Shown: positions 41,974 to 50,395 of the stretch, one piece after another
Numbering within the stretch: the first letter of the stretch is position 1
How the letters are laid out: every line of letters begins with the position of its first letter
Source: Alistipes sp. Zagget8
GTDB taxonomy: Bacteria > Bacteroidota > Bacteroidia > Bacteroidales > Rikenellaceae
Direction: 5' to 3'
NCBI GenBank assembly: GCA_001941065.1
Contig: MSHJ01000015.1
Coordinates: 271,173-335,172 of the forward strand
Length of the DNA stretch: 64,000 bases
Notes under the pieces: model-generated
What the model saw: the letters and a program-made list of their open reading frames with translations, nothing else
What the model was told of the DNA's origin: nothing
The model's database searches: none
Translations under genes and position numbers: made by a program

Positions 41974-43086
41974 ATGGTACTTGCCGAACAGATCAAAGAG
42001 ATCGAACAGCGCCGTGAGGCGCTGGAACGCTGTCTCGACATCGAACAGAAGCGCATCGACCTCCGCAACGAGGAGGAGAAGACTCAGGAGCCGAATTTCT
42101 GGGACGAGCCCGACAAGGCCCGCGAACAACTGCGCAAGGTGGCGGCAATCAAGGCGTGGGTGGACGATTACGACGCCGTGCGCAAGGACGCCGAGGACCT
42201 CGCGCTGATGCCCGATTTCGTGAAGGAGGGGGTGGTGACCGAGGACGAGATGGACGCCCACTATGCGGCGACGCTCGAGAAGATCGAAAACCTCGAGATG
42301 CGCAACATGCTGCGCCGCGAGGAGGACAAACTGGGAGCCATTCTCGACATCAACGCCGGGGCGGGTGGCACCGAAGCCCTCGACTGGGCCTCGATGCTCA
42401 TGCGCATGTACACCCGCTGGGGCGAGGCCCACGGCTACAAGGTCAAGGTGCTGGACTATCAGGCCGGCGACGAGGTGGGGGTGAAATCCTGCACGCTGGA
42501 GTTCGAGGGCGAATACGCCTACGGATACCTCAAGAGCGAGAACGGCGTGCACCGCATGGTGCGCCTCTCGCCGTTCAACGCCAACAACAAGCGGCAGACG
42601 ACGTTTGCATCGGTCTTCGTCTCGCCCGCCGTGGACGACACGATCGAAATCACGGTCAATGCCGCGGACATCGAATGGGACACCTACCGGGCGTCGGGCG
42701 CGGGTGGTCAGAACGTCAATAAGGTCGAGACGGCGGTGCGTCTGCGTTACCACGGCAAGGATGCCGACACGGGCGAACCGGTCGAATTCCTGATCGAGAA
42801 CATGGAGACCCGTTCGCAGCTGATGAACCGCGAGAACGCCATGCGCATCCTCAAATCGAAACTCTACCAGCGCGAGCTGGACAAGCGTATGGCGACGCAG
42901 CAGGCGCTGGAGGCTTCGAAGAAGAAGATCGAGTGGGGTTCGCAGATACGTTCCTACGTCTTCGACGACCGCCGTGTGAAGGACCACCGCACGGGCGTCC
43001 AGACCTCGGCCGTGGAGGCGGTGATGGACGGCGACCTGGATCAGTTTATCAAGGGATATTTAATGGAGTTCGGTGCGCAGGCTTAG
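41974..43086 (+). CDS. prfB: Peptide chain release factor 2
   Basis: Recognises UAA and UGA and releases the finished peptide. 370 residues; the SPF tripeptide (LSPFN) for stop-codon reading and the GGQ motif (SGAGGQNVNKVETAVRL) are intact. In many bacteria prfB needs a +1 frameshift at CTT-TGA-C near codon 25; here the corresponding position reads CTC-GAC in one frame (ERCLDIEQ), so the gene is continuous and lacks that autoregulation. Last gene of the MATE-kinase-prfB unit. Confidence 0.96.
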   Translation: MVLAEQIKEIEQRREALERCLDIEQKRIDLRNEEEKTQEPNFWDEPDKAREQLRKVAAIKAWVDDYDAVRKDAEDLALMPDFVKEGVVTEDEMDAHYAATLEKIENLEMRNMLRREEDKLGAILDINAGAGGTEALDWASMLMRMYTRWGEAHGYKVKVLDYQAGDEVGVKSCTLEFEGEYAYGYLKSENGVHRMVRLSPFNANNKRQTTFASVFVSPAVDDTIEITVNAADIEWDTYRASGAGGQNVNKVETAVRLRYHGKDADTGEPVEFLIENMETRSQLMNRENAMRILKSKLYQRELDKRMATQQALEASKKKIEWGSQIRSYVFDDRRVKDHRTGVQTSAVEAVMDGDLDQFIKGYLMEFGAQA

Positions 43087-43093
43087 GGCTTTT

Positions 43094-44071
43094 TTACCGG
43101 AATATCATCCAATTGGCCGGAAAACGGTGGCTGGACCATATCCACTCCGGGCCGTCTTTGCGCATGTAAAGAACTTTCCCGGAACCGTCTTTTCGAGTAA
43201 GAACGACCGCCTTGTCGAGCGTTCCGTTCAACAGGATGTAGTCGATGGTCAGGGGCGTTTCATATTGCCAGTCATCGACATGGTAGCTGAACTCGACCCG
43301 AAAGCAATTCAGCAGAAAAAGACGTCTGGATTCTTTTTCCTCTTTCGACAGGGCTGGTCGGCGAATATGTCCGTCTTCGGGCCTGTAAACCTTTTCATGT
43401 ATCTCTTTTTTCCAGCGGGCTTTGGCGGATTGCGGCACCGGCTGGTCGCGTTTAAGGTATTTGGAAACATATCGCGGGGACATGAGAGTACATCCGTTGT
43501 TGAACCGGGTTATAAGATGCACGCCTCCTGCAAAATGATTCAGCGCTCCGATATAGGCACTCTCCAGATAGACGGTTTTGTGGCCGGGAATGGTCACCTC
43601 GGGGCGGAAATCTTCGATGCACATGTCCTTTTCCCGGTCCCGGTTGAGGTATGACTTGTCCTTGCCGTAATACATCGAATCGAAGATCTCCGGCGGTTCG
43701 ATGCGATAGCGGATTTGCGGCTGGACGACCACATATGGGAAAAGCGAGTCGCTGCGGAACCGGGCGGGGAGCAACGAATCGGGCCAGATGGCCGGTTCGC
43801 GTCTGAGGTTCGGACTGTAAAGGCTTCCGAACAATTCGTAAACCGCCCGGAGCGTGTCGTTCATGGGGCCGGATTTCGGGCCGTTGGGCGCGTACTTTTC
43901 GCTCCATTCCTCCATGAAGCGGTTCAGCCTCTGCACGGAGTTCTGTTTATAAGCCTTTTCGAGCTGCCGGGCCAGCCGGCGTTCGGCCGACTTTCCTCCG
44001 GCTGCCTGCGACACCGAAACGCAGCATAGGGCGAGCAGCAGGACTGTAATCCGCATCAAATGTCTTTTCAT
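43094..44071 (-). CDS. Secreted hypothetical protein
   Basis: 325 residues with a clear signal peptide (ITVLLLALCCVSVSQAAG, cleavage about residue 24). The rest is charged and aromatic with no family I can name: a helical N-terminal part (AERRLARQLEKAYKQNSVQRLNRFMEEW) and a beta-rich part with many Tyr and Pro. No transmembrane helix beyond the signal. Divergent from the DUF1343 gene and convergent with prfB (7-nt gap). Could be a periplasmic or surface protein; function unknown. Confidence 0.75.
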   Translation of the reverse strand: MKRHLMRITVLLLALCCVSVSQAAGGKSAERRLARQLEKAYKQNSVQRLNRFMEEWSEKYAPNGPKSGPMNDTLRAVYELFGSLYSPNLRREPAIWPDSLLPARFRSDSLFPYVVVQPQIRYRIEPPEIFDSMYYGKDKSYLNRDREKDMCIEDFRPEVTIPGHKTVYLESAYIGALNHFAGGVHLITRFNNGCTLMSPRYVSKYLKRDQPVPQSAKARWKKEIHEKVYRPEDGHIRRPALSKEEKESRRLFLLNCFRVEFSYHVDDWQYETPLTIDYILLNGTLDKAVVLTRKDGSGKVLYMRKDGPEWIWSSHRFPANWMIFR

Positions 44072-44117
44072 GGGAGCTGACGTTTATACAAATTTACAAT
44101 TTTTAACTGAAAACCAC

Positions 44118-44125
44118 TATCTTTA
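44118..44125 (+). promoter_or_regulatory. -7 box directly before DUF1343 gene
   Basis: TATCTTTA ends 4 nt before the ATG at 44130, so the transcript may begin at or near the start codon. Confidence 0.45.
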
Positions 44126-44129
44126 CTCC

Positions 44130-45314
44130 ATGAAAAAATACCTCTTTGCTTTATGTATCCTGTTCGGCGCCGGTTGTGCTTCGGCGCAGGACGTGCTGGT
44201 CGGCATGACCGACACGGCGGCTTATTTCCCGCTGCTCAGGGGGCAGCGCGTGGCCGTGCTCGCCAACCAGACCTCTGTGGCCGGGATGCCCGGAGCTCCC
44301 GGGGCCGATGCCGCCGGACGGGTGCATCTCGTGGACTTGCTGCACGGAGAGGGGTTCGATGTCGCGGCGATCTTCTCGCCCGAACACGGGTTTCGCGGCA
44401 CGGCGGACGCCGGGGAGCATGTCAAAAATTCGGTCGATATCCGGACGGGCATTCCCATCCGCTCGCTCTACGACGGCAATACGAAGCGTCCCTCCGACGA
44501 GGCGATGCGTTCGTTCGATGTGCTGGTCGTGGATATGCAGGACGTGGGGCTGCGCTTCTACACCTACTATATCTCGATGCTGCGGATGATGGACGCCTGC
44601 GCCGATTTCGGACGCCGGGTCGTGGTGCTCGACCGTCCCAATCCCAACGGGCACATTGTGGACGGTCCCGTGCTGGATATGAAATACAAGTCGGGCGTCG
44701 GGGCGATTCCGGTTCCCGTGCTGCACGGACTGACGATGGGCGAGATCGCCCGCATGGCCGTGGGCGAAGGGTGGGCGAAGCCGTGCGCCCTGACGGTCGT
44801 CCGGTGCCGCAACTACACCCACGCGACGGAATACATCCTGCCCGTGGCTCCGTCGCCCAACCTGCCGACTCCGCGTGCCGTCTGGCTCTATGCCGCGCTG
44901 TGCCCCTTCGAAGGCACCGTCGTCAGCCTCGGACGCGGGACCGACAAGCCGTTCGAGATTTACGGACATCCGGATATGACCCGACGCACATTTTCCTTCA
45001 CGCCCCGTCCGACAGCCGGGGCCAAACACCCGCCGCTCGAGGGTAAATGCTGTTACGGCGTAGACCTGAGCGGCATGCCGCTCGCCGAGGCCCGCGGGGT
45101 GGGGTTTTCGCTGAAATATGTGATTGACGCCTATACGGACCTCGGATTGGGGGATAAATTCTTCACGCCGATGTTCGAAAAGCTGGTCGGCGCAGGGTGG
45201 GTGCGCGGGATGATCCTCGCCGGAGCCCCGGAGGAGGAGATTCGCGCCCGCTGGGCCGGGGAGGTGGAACGCTACCGCGAGCGGCGAACGAAATACTTAT
45301 TGTATGAAAATTGA
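44130..45314 (+). CDS. DUF1343 protein, NamZ-like exo-beta-N-acetylmuramidase
   Basis: 394-residue exported protein. A signal peptide (LFALCILFGAGCASAQ) ends near residue 20. The DUF1343 core contains VAVLANQTSVAG, FSPEHGFRGTADAGEHV, DMQDVGLRFYTYISM-like VVVDMQDVGLRFYTYYISML, and LDRPNPNGH, all hallmarks of the family whose Bacillus member NamZ releases MurNAc from cell-wall fragments. It may recycle peptidoglycan in the periplasm, consistent with the VanX-type dipeptidase elsewhere in the window. A strong terminator follows at 45314-45344. Confidence 0.88.
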   Translation: MKKYLFALCILFGAGCASAQDVLVGMTDTAAYFPLLRGQRVAVLANQTSVAGMPGAPGADAAGRVHLVDLLHGEGFDVAAIFSPEHGFRGTADAGEHVKNSVDIRTGIPIRSLYDGNTKRPSDEAMRSFDVLVVDMQDVGLRFYTYYISMLRMMDACADFGRRVVVLDRPNPNGHIVDGPVLDMKYKSGVGAIPVPVLHGLTMGEIARMAVGEGWAKPCALTVVRCRNYTHATEYILPVAPSPNLPTPRAVWLYAALCPFEGTVVSLGRGTDKPFEIYGHPDMTRRTFSFTPRPTAGAKHPPLEGKCCYGVDLSGMPLAEARGVGFSLKYVIDAYTDLGLGDKFFTPMFEKLVGAGWVRGMILAGAPEEEIRARWAGEVERYRERRTKYLLYEN

Positions 45315-45344
45315 AAACAGCCCCGGATTTCCGGGGCTGTTTTT
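45314..45344. terminator. DUF1343-gene terminator
   Basis: AAAACAGCCCCGG and CCGGGGCTGTTTT, a 13-bp stem with an ATTT loop, starting at the stop codon. Confidence 0.85.
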
Positions 45345-45351
45345 CGTAAGA

Positions 45352-45690
45352 AGCGGGGCGGCCGCGGCTTCAATGGATTCTATGAAGAATTAGTGACGCA
45401 CGACCGCACTGAGTTGCCGCCCCGCTGGAAACTTGACTGTCGCCCGGAAATAAAAAAGGGCGCAGGTACTCATTCCCCCGTTGGCCTTGCAATGCCGTAT
45501 CCGGAAATTTTCCCTACGCCCAAGTTCGCCGCCTGCCTTGCGGCAGGGGCATAACTCGGGTTTCAGACAAATTTTACACCGGATATAAACCTGTTATATC
45601 GCTATAACAGTTTGCAAGTTTACGGGGTATAAAGGTTGTCTTAACCTTATCTATGTATGTCCCGGCTTTACGCCGTATTGTTCTGCAAAG
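45352..45690 (-). ncRNA. Putative structured RNA, module 3
   Basis: Divergent from the XRE gene at 45799. A minus-strand -7 box TAACTTTG lies at 45686-45693. Going downstream the RNA can form: (1) CTGTTATA / TATAACAG (45591-45610); (2) CCCGAGTT / AACTTGGG enclosing CTGCC-GCAA-GGCAG, a GNRA-capped stem; (3) GGGCGTAGG / CCTGCGCCC followed by U6 (about 45452-45521). Last comes (4) the perfect 11-bp stem AGCGGGGCGGC / GCCGCCCCGCT (45352-45362 and 45416-45426), whose loop carries GCGTCACTAATTCTTCATAG. Transcription may stop at stem 3 or at stem 4. Confidence 0.5.
45591..45610. promoter_or_regulatory. Palindrome in module 3
   Basis: CTGTTATATCGCTATAACAG: 8-bp arms with a 4-nt centre; either an operator or a hairpin in the divergent RNA. 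Confidence 0.45.
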
Positions 45691-45748
45691 TTAGCATTTT
45701 ATTTGATATGGTTTTCATCTGCAAATATAGAATAATATTTCGAATGCT

Positions 45749-45793
45749 ATACCGAACGGTATGCAAAAAGAATGTGAAAGTGCCCTTATTTTG
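45749..45793 (+). promoter_or_regulatory. Operator and promoter of XRE gene, module 3
   Basis: ATACCG-AA-CGGTAT (45749-45762) is a perfect palindrome about 37 nt before the ATG; TTATTTTG (45786-45793) is the -7 box and ends 5 nt before the start codon. Confidence 0.6.
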
Positions 45794-45798
45794 TATAA

Positions 45799-46044
45799 AT
45801 GAGCGTTCCGAGAACAGATACCCGATTCCTTGCCGGCATTGCGCAGCGACTGAAATCGTTGCGCAACGAACGCCGTTTGTCTCAGATTCGGGTGACGATG
45901 GATACCGGTGTGAATGTCAGCCGCGCGGAGTCCGGGAAACGTTCTTTGTCGGTCTATTCCGTCGCGGTACTCTGCAAATATTACGGGGTTTCGATGGATG
46001 AATTTTTCCGCGGAATCGAACTGGAGGCAACGCCTTGGGAATAA
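45799..46044 (+). CDS. Small XRE-family regulator, module 3
   Basis: 81-residue helix-turn-helix protein related to the two at 30 kb: LKSLRNERRLSQIRVTMDTGVNVSRAESG and the ending VAVLCKYYGVSMDEFFRGIEL. The last 12 residues extend beyond the paralogues. The ATG follows a -7 box by 5 nt (leaderless mRNA likely), and a palindrome at 45749-45762 is the likely binding site. It is inserted between the DUF1343 and acetyltransferase genes and is noticeably A/T-richer upstream than its neighbours. Confidence 0.83.
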   Translation: MSVPRTDTRFLAGIAQRLKSLRNERRLSQIRVTMDTGVNVSRAESGKRSLSVYSVAVLCKYYGVSMDEFFRGIELEATPWE

Positions 46045-46064
46045 CCGACATAAAGCGATAATAA

Positions 46065-46098
46065 AAGCGCCCTGATTTCCGGAGCGCTTCTTCTTTTC
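46065..46098. terminator. Terminator between convergent XRE and acetyltransferase genes
   Basis: AAGCGC and GCGCTT arms with a loose centre and T-rich sequence on the plus side. Confidence 0.55.
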
Positions 46099-46680
46099 TC
46101 AATGTACCTCTGCGATGCGGTCCGCTTCGGTGATCTCCCGCAGGACCCGGCAGGGCGATCCGACGGCGATGACTCCCGCCGGAATGTCGCGTGTGACGAC
46201 GCTCCCGGCGCCGATTACCGTGTTGTCGCCGATTGTCACCCCCTGCATCACCACCGTGTTACCCCCGATCCAGACGTTGTTGCCGATCCGGATCGGCAGT
46301 GAACGCATGATGCCCGCATTGCGCTGCTCCGGAAGGAGGGCGTGGTTGACGGTGTAAAGCCCCACGTTGGGACCGATGAAGACATGGTCGCCGATCGTGA
46401 CGGGGGCTTCGTCGAGGATCGTGAGGTTGAAATTGCCCACGAAATGGTCGCCGACCGAAATCTGCTCGCCGAAATCGCAGTGGAACGGGCTGTGCAGGCA
46501 CACCGACTCGCCGACGTGTCCGAACAGCCGGCGGATGATTGCTTCGCGCTCCTCGCGGCGGCTCGGCGCCAGCCGGTTCAATTCGAATACCAGCTCCTCG
46601 GTGCGCCGCAGGGCCTCGCCGATCTGGGGGCAGATGGCGTGGAGCCACAGCCCGGACCGCATTTTCTCAAGATCGTCCAT
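46099..46680 (-). CDS. Maltose/galactoside-type O-acetyltransferase
   Basis: 193-residue left-handed beta-helix acetyltransferase (LacA/Maa/NodL group). N-terminal MDDLEKMRSGLWL..., then hexapeptide repeats: VTIGDHVFIGPNVGLYTVNHAL with the catalytic His of the NHAL segment, PIRIGNNVWIGGNTVVMQGVTIGDNTVIGAGSVVTRDIP. It transfers an acetyl group from acetyl-CoA to a sugar hydroxyl; the natural acceptor is not known. Transcribed alone on the minus strand. Confidence 0.92.
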   Translation of the reverse strand: MDDLEKMRSGLWLHAICPQIGEALRRTEELVFELNRLAPSRREEREAIIRRLFGHVGESVCLHSPFHCDFGEQISVGDHFVGNFNLTILDEAPVTIGDHVFIGPNVGLYTVNHALLPEQRNAGIMRSLPIRIGNNVWIGGNTVVMQGVTIGDNTVIGAGSVVTRDIPAGVIAVGSPCRVLREITEADRIAEVH

Positions 46681-46707
46681 TATTTAAGTCTTGGTTTAAA
46701 ACGAAAA

Positions 46708-46737
46708 CACACCCTGCGGCCGGAACTGCGGGGTGTG
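46708..46737 (-). terminator. Ferredoxin terminator
   Basis: CACACCC / GGGTGTG stem with a U-rich minus-strand tail, 27 nt after the ferredoxin stop. Confidence 0.6.
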
Positions 46738-46763
46738 CTTCCTTTCGGATGATATTCCGTTCG

Positions 46764-46931
46764 TTACTCCGAAACGATCGCTTCGCTCGGGCAAACGCCT
46801 GCGCAGGTGCCGCAGTCGATGCACTTGTCGGCGTCGATGACATAGATGTCGCCGGCCGAAATAGCCTCCGTGGGGCACTCGCCGATGCAGGTGCCGCATG
46901 CTACGCAGGAGTCGGTAATTTTGTAAGCCAT
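46764..46931 (-). CDS. 2[4Fe-4S] ferredoxin
   Basis: Small electron carrier of 55 residues, below the size of most ORF filters. Both cluster motifs are intact: CVACGTCIGECP (residues 9-20) and CIDCGTCAGVCP (about 37-48). It probably serves anaerobic oxidoreductases such as pyruvate:ferredoxin oxidoreductase. A good promoter lies just upstream (minus-strand TTTG, 19-nt spacer, TATATTTG at 46970-46977) inside the end of serS, so it is expressed independently of serS. Confidence 0.93.
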   Translation of the reverse strand: MAYKITDSCVACGTCIGECPTEAISAGDIYVIDADKCIDCGTCAGVCPSEAIVSE

Positions 46932-46969
46932 TGTTTTGAAAAGTTTATTTGTTAATGTATGTGTGAGTG

Positions 46970-47000
46970 CAAATATAAAAACTTATTTGATAAAATCAAA
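46970..47000 (-). promoter_or_regulatory. Ferredoxin promoter
   Basis: Minus-strand TATATTTG (46970-46977) preceded at 19 nt by TTTTG within the 3' end of serS. Confidence 0.6.
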
Positions 47001-48254
47001 ACCCGTATAGGGAACCAGCACCTCGGGGATGCGGATGCCTTCGGGGGTCTGGAAATTCTCCAGCAGGGCCGCCACGATGCGCGGCAGGGCCAGCGACGAA
47101 CCGTTCAACGTGTGTGCCAGCTGAATCTTCTTCTCCGCGTCGCGGTAGCGGAGTTTCAGGCGGTTGGCCTGGAACGATTCGAAATTCGACACCGACGACA
47201 CCTCCAGCCAGCGTTTCTGGGCCTCGGAGTAGACCTCGAAATCGTAGGTCAGCGCCGAGGTGAACGACATGTCGCCGCCGCAGAGCCGCAGGATGCGGTA
47301 GGGCAGTCCGAGCGACTTGACGATGCCCTCGACATGGGCCACCATGCCGTCCAGCGCCTCGTAGGAGACCTCCGGCAGCGACAGCTGCACGATCTCTACC
47401 TTGTCGAACTGGTGCAGGCGGTTCAGGCCGCGCACGTCCTTGCCGTAAGACCCGGCCTCGCGGCGGAAGCAGGGGGTGTAGGCGGTCATCTTCACCGGGA
47501 AATCGGACGCTTCGAGGATTACGTCGCGGTAGATGTTCGTCACGGGAACCTCGGCCGTGGGGACCAGGTAGAAATTGTCCACCGTGGCGTGGTACATCTG
47601 CCCCTCCTTGTCGGGAAGCTGCCCCGTGCCGAAGCCCGAAGCCTCGTTGACCATCACCGGCGGCTCGACCTCGAGGTAGCCGGCCTTGGTGTTGCAGTCG
47701 AGGAAATAGTTGATCAGCGCACGCTGCAGCCGAGCGCCCTGGCCCTTGTAGACGGGGAATCCGGCGCCGGTGAGTTTCACGCCCAGGTCGAAATCGATGA
47801 TGTCGTATTTGCGGGCCAGCTCCCAATGGGGCAGCGGGTTTTCGGGAAGCGCCGTGTAGTTCTCCTCGATTTTGACCACGAGGTTGTCCTCGGCCGTTTT
47901 GCCTTCGGGGACGATTTCGGCGGGGAAATTCGGAAGCGAGACGATGGCGGCCTGCAGTTCCTGCCGGGCGTCGCACAGCTCGGCCTCGAGGCGTGCCGAT
48001 TTCTCCTTGAGGTCCGCCACGAAGCGTTTGCGTTCCTCGGCCTCCTCGCGGCGGCCCTGGCCCATCAGTGCGCCGATCTCCTTGGCGGCTTTGTTCTGGG
48101 CGGCCAGCGTGTTGTCCAGGTCGAGCTGGACGGCTTTGCGCCGGTCGTCGTAGTCGATGATCTTTTCGATGACGGGAGCGGCGTCCACGCCTTTTTTCGC
48201 CAGCTTGCGGATGGCGGCCTCTTTGTCATCGCGGATTTGCTTTATCGTAAGCAT
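46983..48254 (-). CDS. serS: Serine--tRNA ligase
   Basis: Class II synthetase charging tRNA-Ser (and tRNA-Sec where present). 423 residues: N-terminal helical arm that grips the long variable loop (about 30-100, long coiled coil), motif 2 ACFRREAGSYGKDVRGLNRLHQFDKVE in the C-terminal half and motif 3 LNGSSLALPRIVAALLENFQ at the end. ATG 48254 chosen (MLTIKQIRDDKEAA). Promoter TAATTTTG on the minus strand at 48293-48300, divergent from the U32 gene. Confidence 0.97.
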   Translation of the reverse strand: MLTIKQIRDDKEAAIRKLAKKGVDAAPVIEKIIDYDDRRKAVQLDLDNTLAAQNKAAKEIGALMGQGRREEAEERKRFVADLKEKSARLEAELCDARQELQAAIVSLPNFPAEIVPEGKTAEDNLVVKIEENYTALPENPLPHWELARKYDIIDFDLGVKLTGAGFPVYKGQGARLQRALINYFLDCNTKAGYLEVEPPVMVNEASGFGTGQLPDKEGQMYHATVDNFYLVPTAEVPVTNIYRDVILEASDFPVKMTAYTPCFRREAGSYGKDVRGLNRLHQFDKVEIVQLSLPEVSYEALDGMVAHVEGIVKSLGLPYRILRLCGGDMSFTSALTYDFEVYSEAQKRWLEVSSVSNFESFQANRLKLRYRDAEKKIQLAHTLNGSSLALPRIVAALLENFQTPEGIRIPEVLVPYTGFDFIK

Positions 48255-48292
48255 AGTATCGGGTGATTTTTGTGTTTTCGCGTTTCGAAGGG

Positions 48293-48331
48293 CAAAATTA
48301 CAAAACAATTCCTGAAATTATCTTATTTTTG
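48293..48331. promoter_or_regulatory. Divergent -7 boxes: serS (-) and U32 (+)
   Basis: Minus-strand TAATTTTG (48293-48300) and plus-strand TATTTTTG (48324-48331). The latter places the U32 transcript start near 48338, so the GTG at 48331 cannot be the start. Confidence 0.55.
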
Positions 48332-48348
48332 TGCAAAATTCCGCATTC

Positions 48349-50160
48349 GTGAAAACCGTCGAACTCCTGGCTCCCGCCAAAGATTATGCCTCGGCCGCGG
48401 CCGCCGTGGATTACGGCGCCGACGCCGTCTATATCGGCGGCGCGAAATTCGGGGCCCGGCAGGCCGCGGGCAATTCCGCGGAGGAGATCGCCCGCGTCGT
48501 GGAATACGCCCACCGCTACGGCGTGCGGGTCCACGCCACGCTCAACACGCTGGTGTGGGACGACGAGCTGGAGGAGGCCGAACGGCAGGCCCGGGCGCTG
48601 ATCGCCGCGGGCGTCGATGCGCTGATCGTGCAGGACATGGCCCTGCGGCGGATGTCGCTGCCCGTGGAGCTGCACGCCTCGACGCAGGTCTGCAACTGCA
48701 CGCCCGAGGGGGCGCGGTTTCTGGGCGAGGCGGGTTTCGCGCGGGTGATTCTCGAACGCAACCTGTCGCTGGACGAAATCCGGGCGATCTGCGCCGCCAC
48801 GACCGCCGAGGTCGAATGTTTCGTCCACGGGGCGATCTGCGTGGGGTACAGCGGACGCTGTTTCCTCTCGCGGTCGATGTCCGGGCGCAGCGGCAACCGG
48901 GGCGCCTGCAGCCAGCCCTGCCGCCTGGCGTGGGACCTCACCGACGGACGCGGCCGCACGTACATCGCCGGAAAACATCTGCTGTCGGTGCGCGACATGA
49001 ACCTCGCGCAGCGCATCGGCGACCTGCTGGATGCGGGTGTCACCTCGTTCAAGATCGAAGGACGGTTGAAAGACACCAATTATATCAAAAACGTCGTGGC
49101 TTACTACCGCCGGGCGGTGGACGAGGCGCTGGCCGAACGGCCGGGGCTCGTGCGGTCGTCGGTCGGCGAGAGCGTTCCGGATTTCACGCCCGACCCGTCG
49201 AAGAGTTTCACGCGCGGGGAGTCCGAATATTTCTTTGCTGGAAAGCGTCCCGGAGTGGCGTCGTTCGACACCCCGAAGGCCGTCGGTGAGTATGTGGGCC
49301 GCGTGGCGAAGGTTTTTCAGCATGGGTTTACGCTTCTCGGGGAGGCGGAACTGGCGCCGGGCGACGGCATCTGCTTCATCACGCCGCGCGGCGTGACCGG
49401 GACCAACGTCAATGCCGCGGAGGGCCGCCGGATCACGCCCAACCGCATGGACGGGATTATGGCGGGGGCGGAGGTCTACCGCAATTCCGACCGGTTGTTC
49501 AACCTCCGGCTGGAGCGCAGCCGCACGCGGCGGGTGATTCCCGCCGGGGCTGTGGCCGAAGCATCGGCCGAGGGCCTTACGATAACCTATACCGATTGCG
49601 AGGGCGTCACGGCCTCCGCCGGGCGGCGTGTGAAACTCGACCGGGCGAAGAATCCCGAAGCCAATGCCGCCGCGCTGCGTGTGCAGGCGATGAAGGCGGG
49701 CGATACGATCTTCGCCGTGCGGGATGCCGAGGTGCGGGGCGCGGAGTGGTTCGTGCCGGCGTCGCTGGCCGCGGAGGTGCGTCGCGAAGCTGTTTCCGCA
49801 TTGGGCGAAGCCCGTCGGGTCCGGACGTTGGAGCACCGTATCCTGCCCGAGAATCCGGCGGCGCGGTATCCTTCGGAACGGCTGACGGCCGAGGAGAATG
49901 TGACCAACCGGCTGGCCGAGGCTTTCTACCGCGACCACGGGGTGCGGGAGATCGAGCGGGGGCTGGACCTCGCGCCGACGACCGCCGGGCATCGGGTGAT
50001 GCGCTCGGCCTACTGCATCCGCCGCGAGATCGGCGAATGTCTCCGGGAGCATCCGCGCCTTGGCGGCGACCTCTATTTGGAGCACGGCGCGTATCGGTAC
50101 CGGCTGGAGTTCGACTGCGCGGCCTGCGAAATGGCGTTGATCAACGACCCGGGAAAGTGA
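48349..50160 (+). CDS. U32-family peptidase/hydroxylase-like protein
   Basis: 603 residues. N-terminal VKTVELLAPAKDYASA... and the U32 signature ECFVHGAICVGYSGRCFLS with the cysteine-rich continuation GNRGACSQPCRLAW, as in RlhA/TrhP proteins that hydroxylate 23S rRNA or tRNA U34. C-terminal half holds the DUF3656/beta-barrel extension found in large U32 proteins. Start is a GTG at 48349, since the upstream GTG at 48331 precedes the likely transcript start. It may be an RNA hydroxylase rather than a protease. Confidence 0.9.
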   Translation: MKTVELLAPAKDYASAAAAVDYGADAVYIGGAKFGARQAAGNSAEEIARVVEYAHRYGVRVHATLNTLVWDDELEEAERQARALIAAGVDALIVQDMALRRMSLPVELHASTQVCNCTPEGARFLGEAGFARVILERNLSLDEIRAICAATTAEVECFVHGAICVGYSGRCFLSRSMSGRSGNRGACSQPCRLAWDLTDGRGRTYIAGKHLLSVRDMNLAQRIGDLLDAGVTSFKIEGRLKDTNYIKNVVAYYRRAVDEALAERPGLVRSSVGESVPDFTPDPSKSFTRGESEYFFAGKRPGVASFDTPKAVGEYVGRVAKVFQHGFTLLGEAELAPGDGICFITPRGVTGTNVNAAEGRRITPNRMDGIMAGAEVYRNSDRLFNLRLERSRTRRVIPAGAVAEASAEGLTITYTDCEGVTASAGRRVKLDRAKNPEANAAALRVQAMKAGDTIFAVRDAEVRGAEWFVPASLAAEVRREAVSALGEARRVRTLEHRILPENPAARYPSERLTAEENVTNRLAEAFYRDHGVREIERGLDLAPTTAGHRVMRSAYCIRREIGECLREHPRLGGDLYLEHGAYRYRLEFDCAACEMALINDPGK

Positions 50161-50178
50161 AAAGTAGAACGTGTGAAC

Positions 50179-50350
50179 CGTCCGAAGCGGACGCCATCTC
50201 CCTCCCTGGGGCCGTTTAAGAAACGGCTTTTAGAAATGGGAGCGCAGATATGGATATGAGACCTGGTGACTTTACATCGCCCCTGTATCCCGGCTTTTAG
50301 CCGGGTGGGGTCGGATTTGTAAATGACGCCGAAGGCGGCAACGACGGCGC
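50179..50350 (+). repeat. Repeat family B, copy 3, carrying an inserted family A-like segment
   Basis: The flanks match copy B1: CCGTCCGAAGCGGACGCC and GGTGGGGTCGGATTTGTAAA followed by hairpin GCCG / GGC. The centre (about 50211-50305) is not the B hairpin but a family A-like stretch with AGCGCAGATATGG, TCGCCCCTGTATC and hairpin CCCGGCT / AGCCGGG. Confidence 0.65.
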
Positions 50351-50395
50351 CCGGCAGCGGCTGGAACTTGGAAATATATGTAATACATTCATTTT

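Noticed and set aside
41990..42060. Programmed frameshift in prfB
   Set aside because: The gene is a single uninterrupted frame; the TGA is absent at the usual position.
45657..46001. 114-codon plus-strand frame overlapping the module 3 XRE gene
   Set aside because: It is out of frame with the XRE protein, lacks similarity to anything, and covers the operator and promoter.
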